Positions 1 to 7,635 of a stretch of 32,246 nucleotides of DNA are shown here, piece after piece. The translations under genes and the position numbers were made by a program. Positions within the stretch are counted from its first letter, which is position 1, and each line of letters begins with the position of its first letter. Source of the DNA: Peptococcaceae bacterium (lineage in GTDB: Bacteria; Bacillota; Peptococcia; Peptococcales; Peptococcaceae). Under the pieces are notes generated by a model. That model ran no database searches. It was not told where the DNA came from and was given only the letters and a program-made list of their open reading frames with translations. The stretch covers positions 1 through 32,246 of the forward strand of contig JAFYPD010000001.1 in assembly GCA_017547685.1 (NCBI GenBank), in the 5' to 3' direction.

Positions 1-1415
1 AAATTGCAGGCTTAAATGTACTGCGTATCATCAACGAACCAACCGCAGCTTCTCTGGCTTACGGCATGGACAAAGGCGACGACCAGACCGTACTGGTATT
101 TGACCTGGGCGGCGGTACCTTCGACGTTTCCATTCTGGAACTGGGCGACGGTATTTTTGAAGTAAAAGCAACCAGCGGGAACAACCGTCTGGGCGGCGAT
201 GACTTCGATGAAAAAGTAATCGACTGGATGCTGGTAGAATTCAAAAAACAGACCGGTATTGACCTGGCAAACGACAAAACAGCAATGCAGCGCTTAAAAG
301 AAGCTGCAGAAAAAGCAAAAATCGAGCTGTCTAACGTAACCAGCTCCAACATCAACCTGCCATTCATCACCATGAATGAAAACGGTCCGCAGCATCTGGA
401 TTTAACTCTGACCAGAGCAAAATTCAATGAACTGACTGCTGATCTGGTGGAAAAAACAATGGGTCCAACCCGTCAGGCATTGAAAGATGCCGGCTTATCC
501 GCAAACGATATCCAAAAAGTAATTCTGGTTGGCGGTTCCAGCCGTATTCCAGCGGTACAGGATGCCATCAAAAATCTGCTGGGTAAAGAACCATTCAAAG
601 GCATCAACCCGGACGAATGCGTTGCAATCGGTGCTGCAATTCAGGGCGGCGTGTTAGCCGGTGAAGTAAAAGACGTGGTACTGCTGGACGTAACACCACT
701 GTCCTTAGGGATTGAAACACTGGGCGGCGTATTTACAAAAATCGTAGAACGCAACACCACCATTCCAGTATCCCGTCAGCAGGTATTCACCACTGCTGCC
801 GATAACCAGACATCCACCGACATCCATGTACTGCAGGGCGAACGTGAAATGGCACAGTACAACAAAACACTGGGCCGCTTCACTCTGATGGATATTCCGC
901 CGGCTCCACGCGGTATTCCGCAGATTGAAGTAAAATTTGACATCGATGCCAACGGTATCGTAAATGTATCTGCAAAAGATCTGGGTACCGGCAAAGAACA
1001 GAGAATTACCATCAAATCCAGCAGCGGTCTGAGCGATTCTGAAATTGAACAGATGATTAAAGATGCAGAAATGAACGCAGAAGCAGATAAAAAACGCAAA
1101 GAAGAAGTAGATATCCGCAACAATGCAGATGCTATGGTATTCCAGGTAGAAAAAACACTGAAAGATATGGGCGATAAAGTAGATGCTGCTGAAGCAGCAG
1201 ACATCAACAAAGCAAAAGATGAACTGAAAGCAGCGCTGGAAAGTAACGATACTGCAGAAATCAAAGCAAAAACAGAAGCACTGCAGGATGTTCTGTACAA
1301 AATGACAGAAAAAATGTATGCAGCTGCACAGCAGGCGCAGGGCGGCGCTGATATGGGCGGCCAGTCTGCTCCTCATGAAGACGGCGTATACGACGCAGAA
1401 TACAAAGAAGTATAA
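1..1415 (+). CDS. dnaK: Molecular chaperone DnaK (Hsp70), 5'-truncated
   Basis: This is the 3' part of dnaK. The gene enters from the left edge, with the reading frame starting at base 3, and stops with TAA at 1413-1415. Visible signatures are the nucleotide-binding-domain string [12 protein letters not shown] at the edge, [11 protein letters not shown] and [11 protein letters not shown]. The [11 protein letters not shown] linker follows, then the substrate-binding beta domain and a helical lid. The C-terminus is the usual acidic DAEYKEV tail. About 470 residues are present, so roughly the first 140 of a normal ~610-residue DnaK lie outside the window. DnaK is the cytosolic ATP-dependent chaperone that works with DnaJ and GrpE. 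dnaJ follows 94 bases downstream, the common Bacillota hrcA-grpE-dnaK-dnaJ order; upstream members are not visible. Identity is certain. Confidence 0.98.
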   Translation, partial: IAGLNVLRIINEPTAASLAYGMDKGDDQTVLVFDLGGGTFDVSILELGDGIFEVKATSGNNRLGGDDFDEKVIDWMLVEFKKQTGIDLANDKTAMQRLKEAAEKAKIELSNVTSSNINLPFITMNENGPQHLDLTLTRAKFNELTADLVEKTMGPTRQALKDAGLSANDIQKVILVGGSSRIPAVQDAIKNLLGKEPFKGINPDECVAIGAAIQGGVLAGEVKDVVLLDVTPLSLGIETLGGVFTKIVERNTTIPVSRQQVFTTAADNQTSTDIHVLQGEREMAQYNKTLGRFTLMDIPPAPRGIPQIEVKFDIDANGIVNVSAKDLGTGKEQRITIKSSSGLSDSEIEQMIKDAEMNAEADKKRKEEVDIRNNADAMVFQVEKTLKDMGDKVDAAEAADINKAKDELKAALESNDTAEIKAKTEALQDVLYKMTEKMYAAAQQAQGGADMGGQSAPHEDGVYDAEYKEV

Positions 1416-1450
1416 TTGCATAAAGCAGCAGAACAGGAAATCCTGCTAAG

Positions 1451-1481
1451 GAAAAGCGCAGCTGGTTCAGATGCGCTTTTC
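1451..1481 (+). terminator. Hairpin between dnaK and dnaJ (terminator or attenuator)
   Basis: GAAAAGCGCA at 1451-1460 and TGCGCTTTTC at 1472-1481 form a perfect 10-bp stem with an 11-base loop. Only four T residues follow the GC part, so it is probably a leaky terminator or a processing/stability hairpin that lowers dnaJ relative to dnaK. The dnaJ ribosome site starts about 12 bases downstream. Confidence 0.5.
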
Positions 1482-1509
1482 TGTGCAGAAGGAAAGAGGA
1501 GGACCAGTC

Positions 1510-2703
1510 GTGGCAAAGCGCGATTATTATGAGGTACTCGGCGTAGAGAAAAACGCCAGCGATGATGAACTGAAAAAAGCCTACCGGAAACTGGCCAGAC
1601 AGTATCATCCTGATGTAAATCCGGATAATAAAGAAGCAGAAGAAAAATTTAAAGAAATCAACGAAGCATACGAAACCCTGTCCGACTCCACCAAACGCGA
1701 ACAGTATGACCGGTTCGGCCACGACGGCCCTGGCGGATTTGGCGGCGGTGCCGGTGGCTTTGGAGGTTTTGGCGGCCAGGATTTCGGCGGCATGAACGAT
1801 ATTTTTGATATGTTCTTTGGCGGCGGCTTCGGCGGCGGTCAGCAGCAGAGAGGGCCTCGAAAAGGTTCTGACCTGCGCTACGATTTAACCATCGATTTTG
1901 AAGAGGCGGTATTCGGCACAGAAAAAACCATCACCCTGCCAAAATGGGAAAACTGCGGCACCTGCCATGGATCCGGCGCAAAACCGGGCACCAGTCCGAC
2001 CACCTGCAGCCAGTGTAACGGTACAGGGCAGGTATTTACCATGCAGCGGACACCGTTTGGCCAGATGCAGACTGCCAAAGTCTGCCCGACCTGCGGCGGT
2101 ACCGGTCAGGTCATCAAAGACCCGTGCCCGGAATGCAACGGCAAAGGAAAAAAACGGGTGAACAAAAAAATCGAAATCAAAGTACCGGCCGGTGTGGACG
2201 TGGGTTCCCGCCTGCGTATGAGCGGCGAAGGTGACCCTGGCGAACAGGGCGGCCCTAACGGCGATTTGTATATTTACATCAATGTGCGCAGCCATCCGCT
2301 TTTCATCCGTGATGAAGATGATATCTACATGGAACAGGAAATCAACATTGCTCAGGCAGCGCTGGGTGCTGATATTCAGGTGCAGACGCTGGAAGGAAAA
2401 GTAACACTCACCATTCCTGCCGGTGTACAGAGCGGAGCTAAATTCCGCATGAAAGGGAAAGGGGTAAAAAATATCAAGGGCTACGGCAAAGGCGACCAGT
2501 ACGTGACCATCAAAGTGGTGACACCGAAAAACCTGACTGCCGAACAGCGTGATTTGCTGCAGCAGCTGTCTGCAACCTTTCAGACAGTAGAGCCTGCAGA
2601 TACAAAAGACAGCAGCAAAAAAAAAGAGGAAAAAAACGAAAAAAGTAAAGGCTTTTTCGGTAAAATGAAAGAAGCAGTAGAAGATTTATTCGATGAAGAA
2701 TAA
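1510..2703 (+). CDS. dnaJ: Chaperone protein DnaJ (Hsp40)
   Basis: DnaJ is the co-chaperone that delivers unfolded substrates to DnaK and stimulates its ATPase. I chose the GTG start at 1510 because AAAGAGGAGG lies just upstream and the protein then begins [12 protein letters not shown], the normal J-domain start; an upstream ATG at 1471 lies inside a hairpin. The J domain spans about residues 3-66 with the HPD triad at 33-35. A Gly/Phe-rich linker covers about 73-110. Four CxxCxGxG zinc repeats lie near 149-156, 166-173, 192-199 and 206-213, followed by the C-terminal substrate domains. The protein has 397 residues with a Lys/Glu-rich tail, slightly longer than the ~375 typical. It is complete and all key residues are present. 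Confidence 0.98.
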   Translation: MAKRDYYEVLGVEKNASDDELKKAYRKLARQYHPDVNPDNKEAEEKFKEINEAYETLSDSTKREQYDRFGHDGPGGFGGGAGGFGGFGGQDFGGMNDIFDMFFGGGFGGGQQQRGPRKGSDLRYDLTIDFEEAVFGTEKTITLPKWENCGTCHGSGAKPGTSPTTCSQCNGTGQVFTMQRTPFGQMQTAKVCPTCGGTGQVIKDPCPECNGKGKKRVNKKIEIKVPAGVDVGSRLRMSGEGDPGEQGGPNGDLYIYINVRSHPLFIRDEDDIYMEQEINIAQAALGADIQVQTLEGKVTLTIPAGVQSGAKFRMKGKGVKNIKGYGKGDQYVTIKVVTPKNLTAEQRDLLQQLSATFQTVEPADTKDSSKKKEEKNEKSKGFFGKMKEAVEDLFDEE

Positions 2704-2724
2704 TCCGGCAGTATAACGAAATCC

Positions 2725-2758
2725 ATCAGGTGTATCAGACGATACACCTGATTTTTTT
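2725..2758 (+). terminator. Rho-independent terminator after dnaJ
   Basis: ATCAGGTGTATC (2725-2736) and GATACACCTGAT (2741-2752) form a perfect 12-bp stem with an AGAC tetraloop, followed by a T run to 2758. It closes the dnaK-dnaJ transcription unit. Confidence 0.95.
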
Positions 2759-2813
2759 GCAAATAAACACGGAAAAAGCGAGATGACCACTTTTTTTTTC
2801 ACAGAAACATTGT

Positions 2814-2819
2814 TATAAT
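2814..2819 (+). promoter_or_regulatory. -10 element of the DUF1846 gene promoter
   Basis: A consensus TATAAT lies 70 bases before the chosen start. The -35 position falls in a T tract with no good TTGACA match, so only the -10 is convincing. The unit is separate because a strong terminator lies immediately upstream. Confidence 0.5.
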
Positions 2820-2888
2820 ATAATGATTAGTGAAATTGTATGGAATACGAACATAGATAAGAAACTGTATGGAGGGAGTCTGCGGGAT

Positions 2889-4415
2889 ATGAAAATAGGG
2901 TTTGATGCGAAAAAGTATCTGGAGGAACAGTCCAAATACATTCTGGAGCGTGTGAACGATTACGATAAACTCTATCTGGAATTTGGCGGAAAGCTTTTGG
3001 GCGACTATCATGCAAAGCGCGTGCTGCCGGGATTTGATGAAGATGCAAAAATTAAACTGCTGCACAGTTTAAAAGATAAAGTGGAAATCATTATCTGCGT
3101 GTATGCAGGAGATATTGAACGGAATAAAATTCGCGGGGACTTCGGCATTACCTACGACATGGATGTGATGCGCCTGATTGATGATTTACGTGCGTGGGAG
3201 CTGGAAGTGAACAGTGTAGTGATTACCCGCTATGATCAGCAGCCGGCGGCGCAGGTGTTTATCAATAAGCTGGAACGCAGAGGCATCAAGGTGTATAAAC
3301 ATCAGGCAACCAAGGGGTATCCGGTGGATGTCAATACCATTGTCAGCGAGGAAGGTTATGGCAAAAACCCGTATATTGAAACAACGAAACCGATTGTGGT
3401 TGTCACGGCGCCTGGCCCTGGCAGCGGTAAACTGGCTACCTGCTTAAGCCAGTTATATCATGAAAATACCCGCGGTAAAGTGGCTGGTTATTCCAAGTTT
3501 GAAACCTTCCCGGTGTGGAATGTGCCGCTGAAGCATCCGCTGAATATTGCGTACGAAGCAGCTACTGCCGATTTAAAAGATGTAAATATGATTGACTCGT
3601 TCCATATGGATGCATACGGTGAAGTTGCAACCAATTACAACCGCGATATCGAGGCATTTCCGGTGGTGAAACGAATCATTGAGCGTATTACCGGCCAGGA
3701 AGCCGTTTATAAATCTCCGACCGACATGGGCGTGAACCGGGTAGGCTTCGGCATTGTGGATGACGAAGTGGTGAAAGAAGCATCCCGGCAGGAAGTGATT
3801 CGGCGTTACTTTAAAACAGCCTGTGAATACAAAAAAGGCTATGTGGACTATGCCACCTTTGAACGTGTCCGTCTCATCATGGAAGAATTAGGCCTGCAGC
3901 CCTTTGACCGCAAAGTGGTGGAACCGGCCTGCAATGCAGCGTATGAAATGGAACGGCGCCTGACACAAAAAGGACAGACCGATAAAAACCATGTGTGCTC
4001 AGCTGTGGCAATCGAGCTGGATGACGGTACTGTGGTAACCGGTAAAACCTCGGAACTGATGACCGCTACCGCTGCGGCAATGCTCAACGCCATTAAAGTG
4101 ATGGCCCATGTTGCCGACGAAATTCATCTGATGTCGCCGTTTGTTCTGGAACCAATCCGTAAACTGAAATCGGACATGCTTGGCAGCCAGAACCCGGCGT
4201 TAAACTGTGAGGAAATGCTGATTGCGTTAACCATCTGTGCGGCTACCAACCCGATGGCGCAGGTTTGTTTAGACCATCTGGGCGGTCTGAAAGGGTGCCA
4301 GGCACACTCCACCACCATTCTGAGCAGAAGCGATGAAGAATGCCTGCGCAAGCTGGGCGTGGATGTCACCTGTGCTGCCGAATATCCGTCGGACAACCTG
4401 TATTACAATAGCTGA
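2889..4415 (+). CDS. DUF1846 family protein
   Basis: The protein matches the DUF1846 family of ~500-residue Bacillota proteins of unknown cellular role. The recalled streptococcal homologue shares YLEFGGK, ITYD and [15 protein letters not shown] with it, along with [16 protein letters not shown] and LKGSEAHSTxIL-type segments. The APGPGSGK stretch resembles a P-loop and suggests nucleotide or phosphate binding, which is inference. I start at ATG 2889 ([15 protein letters not shown]) because homologues begin there; GGAGGGAG lies at 2871-2878. An in-frame ATG at 2823 would add 22 residues but overlaps the promoter region. The product has 508 residues and appears complete. It is probably cytosolic, since I see no signal or membrane segment. 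It is monocistronic between two terminators. Function is unknown. Confidence 0.9.
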   Translation: MKIGFDAKKYLEEQSKYILERVNDYDKLYLEFGGKLLGDYHAKRVLPGFDEDAKIKLLHSLKDKVEIIICVYAGDIERNKIRGDFGITYDMDVMRLIDDLRAWELEVNSVVITRYDQQPAAQVFINKLERRGIKVYKHQATKGYPVDVNTIVSEEGYGKNPYIETTKPIVVVTAPGPGSGKLATCLSQLYHENTRGKVAGYSKFETFPVWNVPLKHPLNIAYEAATADLKDVNMIDSFHMDAYGEVATNYNRDIEAFPVVKRIIERITGQEAVYKSPTDMGVNRVGFGIVDDEVVKEASRQEVIRRYFKTACEYKKGYVDYATFERVRLIMEELGLQPFDRKVVEPACNAAYEMERRLTQKGQTDKNHVCSAVAIELDDGTVVTGKTSELMTATAAAMLNAIKVMAHVADEIHLMSPFVLEPIRKLKSDMLGSQNPALNCEEMLIALTICAATNPMAQVCLDHLGGLKGCQAHSTTILSRSDEECLRKLGVDVTCAAEYPSDNLYYNS

Positions 4416-4424
4416 AGTAATCCG

Positions 4425-4457
4425 TAAAAACGCGGCTGCTGACAGGCGGTCGCGTTT
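4425..4457 (-). terminator. Probable terminator of the winged-helix gene
   Basis: Read on the minus strand, AAACGCG (4457-4451) pairs with CGCGTTT (4434-4428) across a 16-base loop and the stem runs into TTTTT. It lies 40 bases past the stop of the leftward gene at 4498 and may also slow convergent transcription from the DUF1846 gene. Confidence 0.45.
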
Positions 4458-4497
4458 GCGGTGAAACGCCTCAAAGCGGCTTGTATCGAACAGTACA

Positions 4498-4920
4498 CTA
4501 TGGCTCCAGTCGGTAATTATCTGGAGGATGAAACGATGTATTTTGTAATGTGCGGTTATTTATAACAGCACATTTTTTTTGCTCTTTACTTACAGAGATA
4601 GTCCAAATCTCTGCCTTCCGGTTTGAACTTCTGCCGCGCACTTCGCACCGAACCAGCCCTGCTTTGGTCAGAGCAACCCGGGCCCGCTGCAGTGTTTTAC
4701 GGCAGATGCCCAGTTCATCTTCTAACGAGGTACTGGAAATATCATAGAATCGACCAGCTACTGTGCCATCCATGCGGCAATACAGGCAGTGCCACAGGCG
4801 CTGTGCGGTAGTGGTCAAGTGTACTTTAGCGGTGAAGCTGTAAAACCAGTGCAGCATAGCATGCTTATCTGTATGGTTATATGTATCGTTGTTTGTGTTG
4901 TTAAAAGCAGCGGTGTTCAT
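4498..4920 (-). CDS. Small winged-helix DNA-binding protein, replication-initiator-like
   Basis: The 140-residue protein has a low-complexity Asn/Thr-rich N-terminus followed by a segment reading LTTTAQRLWHCLY and SLEDELGICRKTLQRARVAL, then TKAGLV and a basic turn. This has the layout of the winged helix in plasmid/phage replication proteins (RepA-N or DnaD-like replisome organisers): AQRLWxxL helix, ISTxxLxxxLGxxRxTxxRA recognition region, KAGLV wing. The start is well supported, with GGGAGG eight bases before ATG at 4920 and a consensus promoter at 4953-4981. Five direct repeats lie immediately upstream of the promoter (4992-5087) and are plausible binding sites for this protein. There is no primase or helicase domain, so on its own it is more likely a regulator or a replicon remnant than a full initiator. 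I cannot name the family. Confidence 0.75.
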   Translation of the reverse strand: MNTAAFNNTNNDTYNHTDKHAMLHWFYSFTAKVHLTTTAQRLWHCLYCRMDGTVAGRFYDISSTSLEDELGICRKTLQRARVALTKAGLVRCEVRGRSSNRKAEIWTISVSKEQKKCAVINNRTLQNTSFHPPDNYRLEP

Positions 4921-4952
4921 GGCCGTTCCTCCCTGGCTGATGTGATAGCTGC

Positions 4953-4981
4953 ATTATAAAAAATCCGGGAAAAGATTGCAA
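4953..4981 (-). promoter_or_regulatory. Sigma-A promoter of the winged-helix gene
   Basis: On the minus strand, TTGCAA (4981-4976), a 17-bp spacer and a perfect TATAAT (4958-4953) precede the ATG at 4920. A degenerate sixth copy of the upstream repeat (4977-4991) overlaps the -35, so protein bound to the repeats could control this promoter directly. Confidence 0.8.
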
Positions 4982-4991
4982 ACGAGCAAAA

Positions 4992-5087
4992 TGCAATATA
5001 ACACCTTCCGTGTGCAGTATAGCACCTGATTGGTGCAGTAAAGCACATTTATATGCAATATAGCACCTTTTTTGCAAGATAGCACAT
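4992..5087 (+). repeat. Array of five 15-bp iteron-like direct repeats
   Basis: Copies lie at 4992-5006, 5013-5027, 5034-5048, 5054-5068 and 5073-5087. The consensus is TGCARTATAGCACMT, and copies 2 and 4 differ at one position only. Start-to-start distances are 21, 21, 20 and 19 bp, about two helical turns, so all copies face the same side of the DNA. Each unit has a TGC-N6-GCA dyad core, broken in the first. The array ends beside a T-rich stretch (5111-5137) and an AT-rich stretch up to about 5190. This is the arrangement of operator arrays or of iterons beside an unwinding region. Confidence 0.85.
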
Positions 5088-5121
5088 TGGGGCAGACTGA
5101 GCCGATGTGCTTTTTTCTTTT
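5081..5121 (+). terminator. Possible intrinsic terminator at the right end of the repeat array
   Basis: AGCACAT of the last repeat (5081-5087) pairs with ATGTGCT (5105-5111). GGC and GCC can add three inner pairs, and T6CT7 follows. If real, it would end a plus-strand transcript through the array. No plus-strand gene precedes it, so coincidence with the repeat sequence is possible. Confidence 0.3.
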
Positions 5122-5200
5122 TTTACGTTTTTCTTTTTTACAATCTGTTTATCAGTTATCTATCTCTATTATCTTTTTTATATTATCTAGCGCAATTTGT

Positions 5201-5320
5201 GACAGAAGTGTCCGGGGTAGGGGAAAAGGGCGGCAGAGAGGGGTATACAGGCGGATTGAGGGATATCTGACTTTAGAGCAGGGCGGACACCACTGTCCGG
5301 ACAGAAACGTCCACGGACAG
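5201..5320. other. Cluster of GGAC/GTCC half-sites in a non-coding gap
   Basis: Between the repeat array and the Rpn terminator (5122-5393) I see no gene. The stretch holds a 12-bp perfect palindrome CTGTCCGGACAG (5293-5304), nested in GGACA-4-TGTCC (5285-5298) and GTCC-AC-GGAC (5309-5318). A related GACA-4-TGTC lies at 5201-5212. The motif GACAGAA occurs three times. This density of half-sites suggests a protein-binding region, with no direct evidence of what binds. Confidence 0.4.
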
Positions 5321-5393
5321 AAAAGCTGAGAAATTATATCAATATAATAAAAGAAGGGTGATTTTTGTAAATCAAAATATTTCAAACCGATAC

Positions 5394-5440
5394 AAAAAGC
5401 TCCTCTGCGCTGTCGGAGTGACAGGGCAGAAGAGCTTTTT
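5394..5440. terminator. Strong bidirectional terminator after the Rpn-family gene
   Basis: AAAAAGC...GCTTTTT arms (5394-5440) extend through a GCAG/CTGC segment with one wobble and enclose an inner CTGTC/GACAG stem. A and T runs flank it on both sides. It lies seven bases past the stop of the leftward Rpn gene. Confidence 0.9.
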
Positions 5441-5446
5441 ATAGAG

Positions 5447-6379
5447 TTATTCTGTTTTCTTTGCTTCGTAAGATACTTCTGGCTCTGCGACCACAGTGGC
5501 ATTTTGCAGAATTGCCAGTATAGATTCTACCGGCAGCTGCAGTTTTTCTGCAATCTGTTCCGGCGTTAACAGATCACCAAATAAACGAATCAGCTCCTGC
5601 TGCTTTTGCTGTTCACCCTTTGCGATACCGATCTTTTCACCCTCTTTTTTAGACTTTTCCGCAATATATTCCATGGCCTCTTCCATTTTCCATTCACCCA
5701 GCAGCATATTGTTCACCTCACTACCGTTTTCCTCTAAAAATTCTCGCATAATATCATGTTCAATACAATAGGATATGGCTTCCTTTATTGCTTCTGCCAG
5801 CGGTTTTCCTGCCGCATAGTTTTGATTCACCTTGTGCACAAATAAACTGTAATCTGTCAGATGTTTGCTTTTCTGCAACAGTTCGCTGTCTTCCCTGTAA
5901 TTGATATTATATACATCTACTTTCAATTCTAATGCCGGATATTCCTCTTTTACCATATAGGACTGCGATAAATACTGTACGTTATGTTCCGGATAGGGTG
6001 CTTTGCCGTTATACAGCACCACAAATTTGGGTGTCGGGATTGGAATCCGCTTTTCCTCATACATAGCTCGTTTTTCCCACTGGTTCAGCAGCTTTTCATA
6101 CAGCCTTGCCACATACATAAGCAACCGAAGTGCCATATTTTCGTTGATTGTTGACTGATGTTCTATTAACACCAATATCTGTTCATCCAGCACAAAGGAT
6201 AAATCATTGATTTTTTCCTTATACAGTACATCCTCCAGCGTATCCACCACTACTGGTGTGTCGAGTGGATAGTTGGTGCCTTCAATGGCATTGAAGAGTT
6301 CCACAAGCCCCTGGCTGTTTTCTCTGAAATACCGGGAAAACACGCTGTCTTTGTAGGTTCTGTTTGCATGGTCTGACAT
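5447..6379 (-). CDS. Rpn-family recombination-promoting nuclease / PD-(D/E)XK transposase-like protein
   Basis: The 310-residue protein begins MSDHANRTYKDSVFS and continues with LFNAIEGTNY, DVLYKEKINDLSF and VLIEHQSTINENM. This is the N-terminal PD-(D/E)XK nuclease core of the Rpn/YhgA-like family, with D59 and the E73-x-Q75 pair in the expected places. The rest is helical and ends with a Lys/Glu-rich and Gln-rich region (GEQQKQQEL) typical of Firmicutes members. Known Rpn proteins are DNA endonucleases linked to recombination and, in recent work, phage defence. I chose ATG 6379 over ATG 6385 because AGGAGG then has a seven-base spacing. It is a stand-alone gene with its own promoter and terminator, often multicopy in genomes. 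It appears intact. Confidence 0.88.
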   Translation of the reverse strand: MSDHANRTYKDSVFSRYFRENSQGLVELFNAIEGTNYPLDTPVVVDTLEDVLYKEKINDLSFVLDEQILVLIEHQSTINENMALRLLMYVARLYEKLLNQWEKRAMYEEKRIPIPTPKFVVLYNGKAPYPEHNVQYLSQSYMVKEEYPALELKVDVYNINYREDSELLQKSKHLTDYSLFVHKVNQNYAAGKPLAEAIKEAISYCIEHDIMREFLEENGSEVNNMLLGEWKMEEAMEYIAEKSKKEGEKIGIAKGEQQKQQELIRLFGDLLTPEQIAEKLQLPVESILAILQNATVVAEPEVSYEAKKTE

Positions 6380-6495
6380 AAACATTCCTCCTGAAAGTAT
6401 GATAGGTTAAGGAATTTCTGTTATGGTTGTATGCATGCCTTCTGTGTATCGGGTGTGATGAATACGATGATTTGTACCTTGTCGTTCCTGTGCAT

Positions 6496-6524
6496 AGAAT
6501 ACCACATTTTAACAGTTGGCGCAA
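6496..6524 (-). promoter_or_regulatory. Candidate promoter of the Rpn-family gene
   Basis: On the minus strand, TTGCGC (6524-6519), 17 bp and TATTCT (6501-6496) lie about 115 bases before the ATG at 6379. The hexamers match consensus only partly. Confidence 0.4.
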
Positions 6525-6625
6525 GCGAAAACGATATCGTGCGTATTTCATATATTAAAAAAATAAAAATAGAAATTTTTCTCATTGTTTTTCATTGTAT
6601 TGAATATTTCTTTCACAATCCGGGT

Positions 6626-6657
6626 AATTATTCTATATGAGAATTATTATAGATGAG
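6626..6657 (+). repeat. 16-bp tandem duplication
   Basis: AATTATTCTATATGAG (6626-6641) is followed directly by AATTATTATAGATGAG (6642-6657), 14 of 16 identical. It lies in the AT-rich intergenic stretch before the dehydrogenase promoter. The rest of 6386-6671 holds only the Rpn promoter and I see no gene in it. Confidence 0.7.
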
Positions 6658-6671
6658 CCGATGGACAAATA

Positions 6672-6700
6672 TTGCGGCAAATCTTTGGAAAAGTTATAAT
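6672..6700 (+). promoter_or_regulatory. Sigma-A promoter of the short-chain dehydrogenase
   Basis: TTGCGG (6672-6677), a 17-bp spacer and perfect TATAAT (6695-6700) place the transcript start near 6707. This rules out the in-frame upstream ATG at 6653 as the translation start. Confidence 0.75.
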
Positions 6701-6739
6701 GAAACAAGGCAAGAAAACATTGATGAGGAGGAGTTTAGA

Positions 6740-7540
6740 ATGGGATTTTTAACAGGGAAAACAGTGATTGTAACAGGCGGCGGCCGTGCGGTTCTGAGTG
6801 ACGGCAGATGCGGGTCTATCGGTTACGGGATTGCAACAGCCTATGCAAAAGAAGGGGCGAACATTGTCATTACCGGTCGTAACGTGAAAAAACTGGAAGA
6901 TGCAAAGGAAGAGCTGGAACGGCTGTACGGTGTGAAAGTGCTGCCGGTACAGGCTGATATCAGTGCAGGTGCAGATAACGAAGCGGCAGCTGCTGACGTA
7001 GTAAAACAGACCATCGATGCATTCGGCCGCATTGATGTGTTAATCAACAATGCACAGGCTTCGGCTTCCGGTGTAACTCTGGCTGACCACACGGTGGAAC
7101 AGTTTGACCTGGCTATGTACTCCGGGTTATATGCCGTGTTCCACTACATGAAAGCCTGCTATCCATATCTGAAAGAAACAAAAGGTTCTGTTATCAACTT
7201 TGCCTCCGGCGCTGGCTTATTCGGCAACTTTGGTCAGAGTGCGTACGCAGCTGCAAAAGAAGGCATCCGCGGTATCAGCCGTGTGGCTGCCACCGAATGG
7301 GGGCCGGATGGCATCAATGTAAACGTGATTTGCCCGATTGCATGGACTGCGCAGCTGGAACAGTTTGAAAAAGCATATCCGGAAGCGTTCAAACAGAATG
7401 TAAAAATGCCGCCAATGGGTCATTACGGTGATCCGGAACTGGAAATCGGCCGTGTATGCGTACAGCTGGCATCTCCAGACTTTAAATATCTAAGCGGTGA
7501 AACCTTAACCTTAGAAGGCGGTATGGGGTTACGTCCATAA
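6740..7540 (+). CDS. Short-chain dehydrogenase/reductase, 12-alpha-hydroxysteroid-dehydrogenase-like
   Basis: The 266-residue protein is a classical NAD(P)-dependent SDR. It has a Rossmann TGGG motif at 13-15 followed by an unusual insert (RAVLSDGRCG) before SIGYGIA. LINNAQ is at 101-106, catalytic Ser156 at NFASGAG, and YAAAK gives Tyr169 and Lys173. The insert, the NNAQ variant of NNAG and the ETLTLEGGMG C-terminus resemble, from memory, the 12-alpha-hydroxysteroid dehydrogenase of Clostridium group P. That would imply oxidation/reduction of the 12-OH of bile acids, but related SDRs have other substrates, so specificity is inferred. The start is set by GAGGAGGA at 6725-6732 and the promoter at 6672. 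It is a single gene ended by a strong hairpin at 7571. Confidence 0.85.
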   Translation: MGFLTGKTVIVTGGGRAVLSDGRCGSIGYGIATAYAKEGANIVITGRNVKKLEDAKEELERLYGVKVLPVQADISAGADNEAAAADVVKQTIDAFGRIDVLINNAQASASGVTLADHTVEQFDLAMYSGLYAVFHYMKACYPYLKETKGSVINFASGAGLFGNFGQSAYAAAKEGIRGISRVAATEWGPDGINVNVICPIAWTAQLEQFEKAYPEAFKQNVKMPPMGHYGDPELEIGRVCVQLASPDFKYLSGETLTLEGGMGLRP

Positions 7541-7570
7541 CTGCTGCATAATAAAATTGCATATTGTAAT

Positions 7571-7616
7571 AACAAAGCCTCGCTGGTGTCTGCTGACACT
7601 GGCGAGGCTTTGTTTG
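7571..7616. terminator. Bidirectional terminator between dehydrogenase and DUF881 operon
   Basis: AACAAAGCCTCGC and GCGAGGCTTTGTT form a long stem, continued by a TG/TG wobble step and GTGTC/GACAC around a TGCT loop. A- and T-rich flanks allow it to serve both convergent units. Confidence 0.9.
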
Positions 7617-7635
7617 ATGTCTGTCCGGATGACAG

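Noticed and set aside
705..1421. Long minus-strand open frame opposite dnaK
   Set aside because: Shadow of a certain gene; Cys/Phe-rich composition, no ribosome site and no family resemblance.
4425..4460. Rho-independent terminator for the DUF1846 gene on the plus strand
   Set aside because: On the plus strand the stem is followed by only three T residues; the T run is on the minus-strand side.
4992..5087. Direct repeat array as a CRISPR
   Set aside because: Units are only 15 bp with 4-6 bp between them and similar spacing sequence; no cas gene is near. Iteron/operator array fits better.
5140..5200. DnaA boxes in the AT-rich stretch
   Set aside because: TTATC occurs repeatedly but no TTATCCACA match is present, so a chromosomal origin is not supported.
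5072..5329. Plus-strand 85-codon frame through the repeat/T-rich region
   Set aside because: It starts inside the last repeat, has no ribosome site and crosses the hairpin and T tract.
6653..6739. 29-residue N-terminal extension of the short-chain dehydrogenase
   Set aside because: The promoter TTGCGG-17-TATAAT lies inside this stretch and the only good ribosome site precedes ATG 6740.
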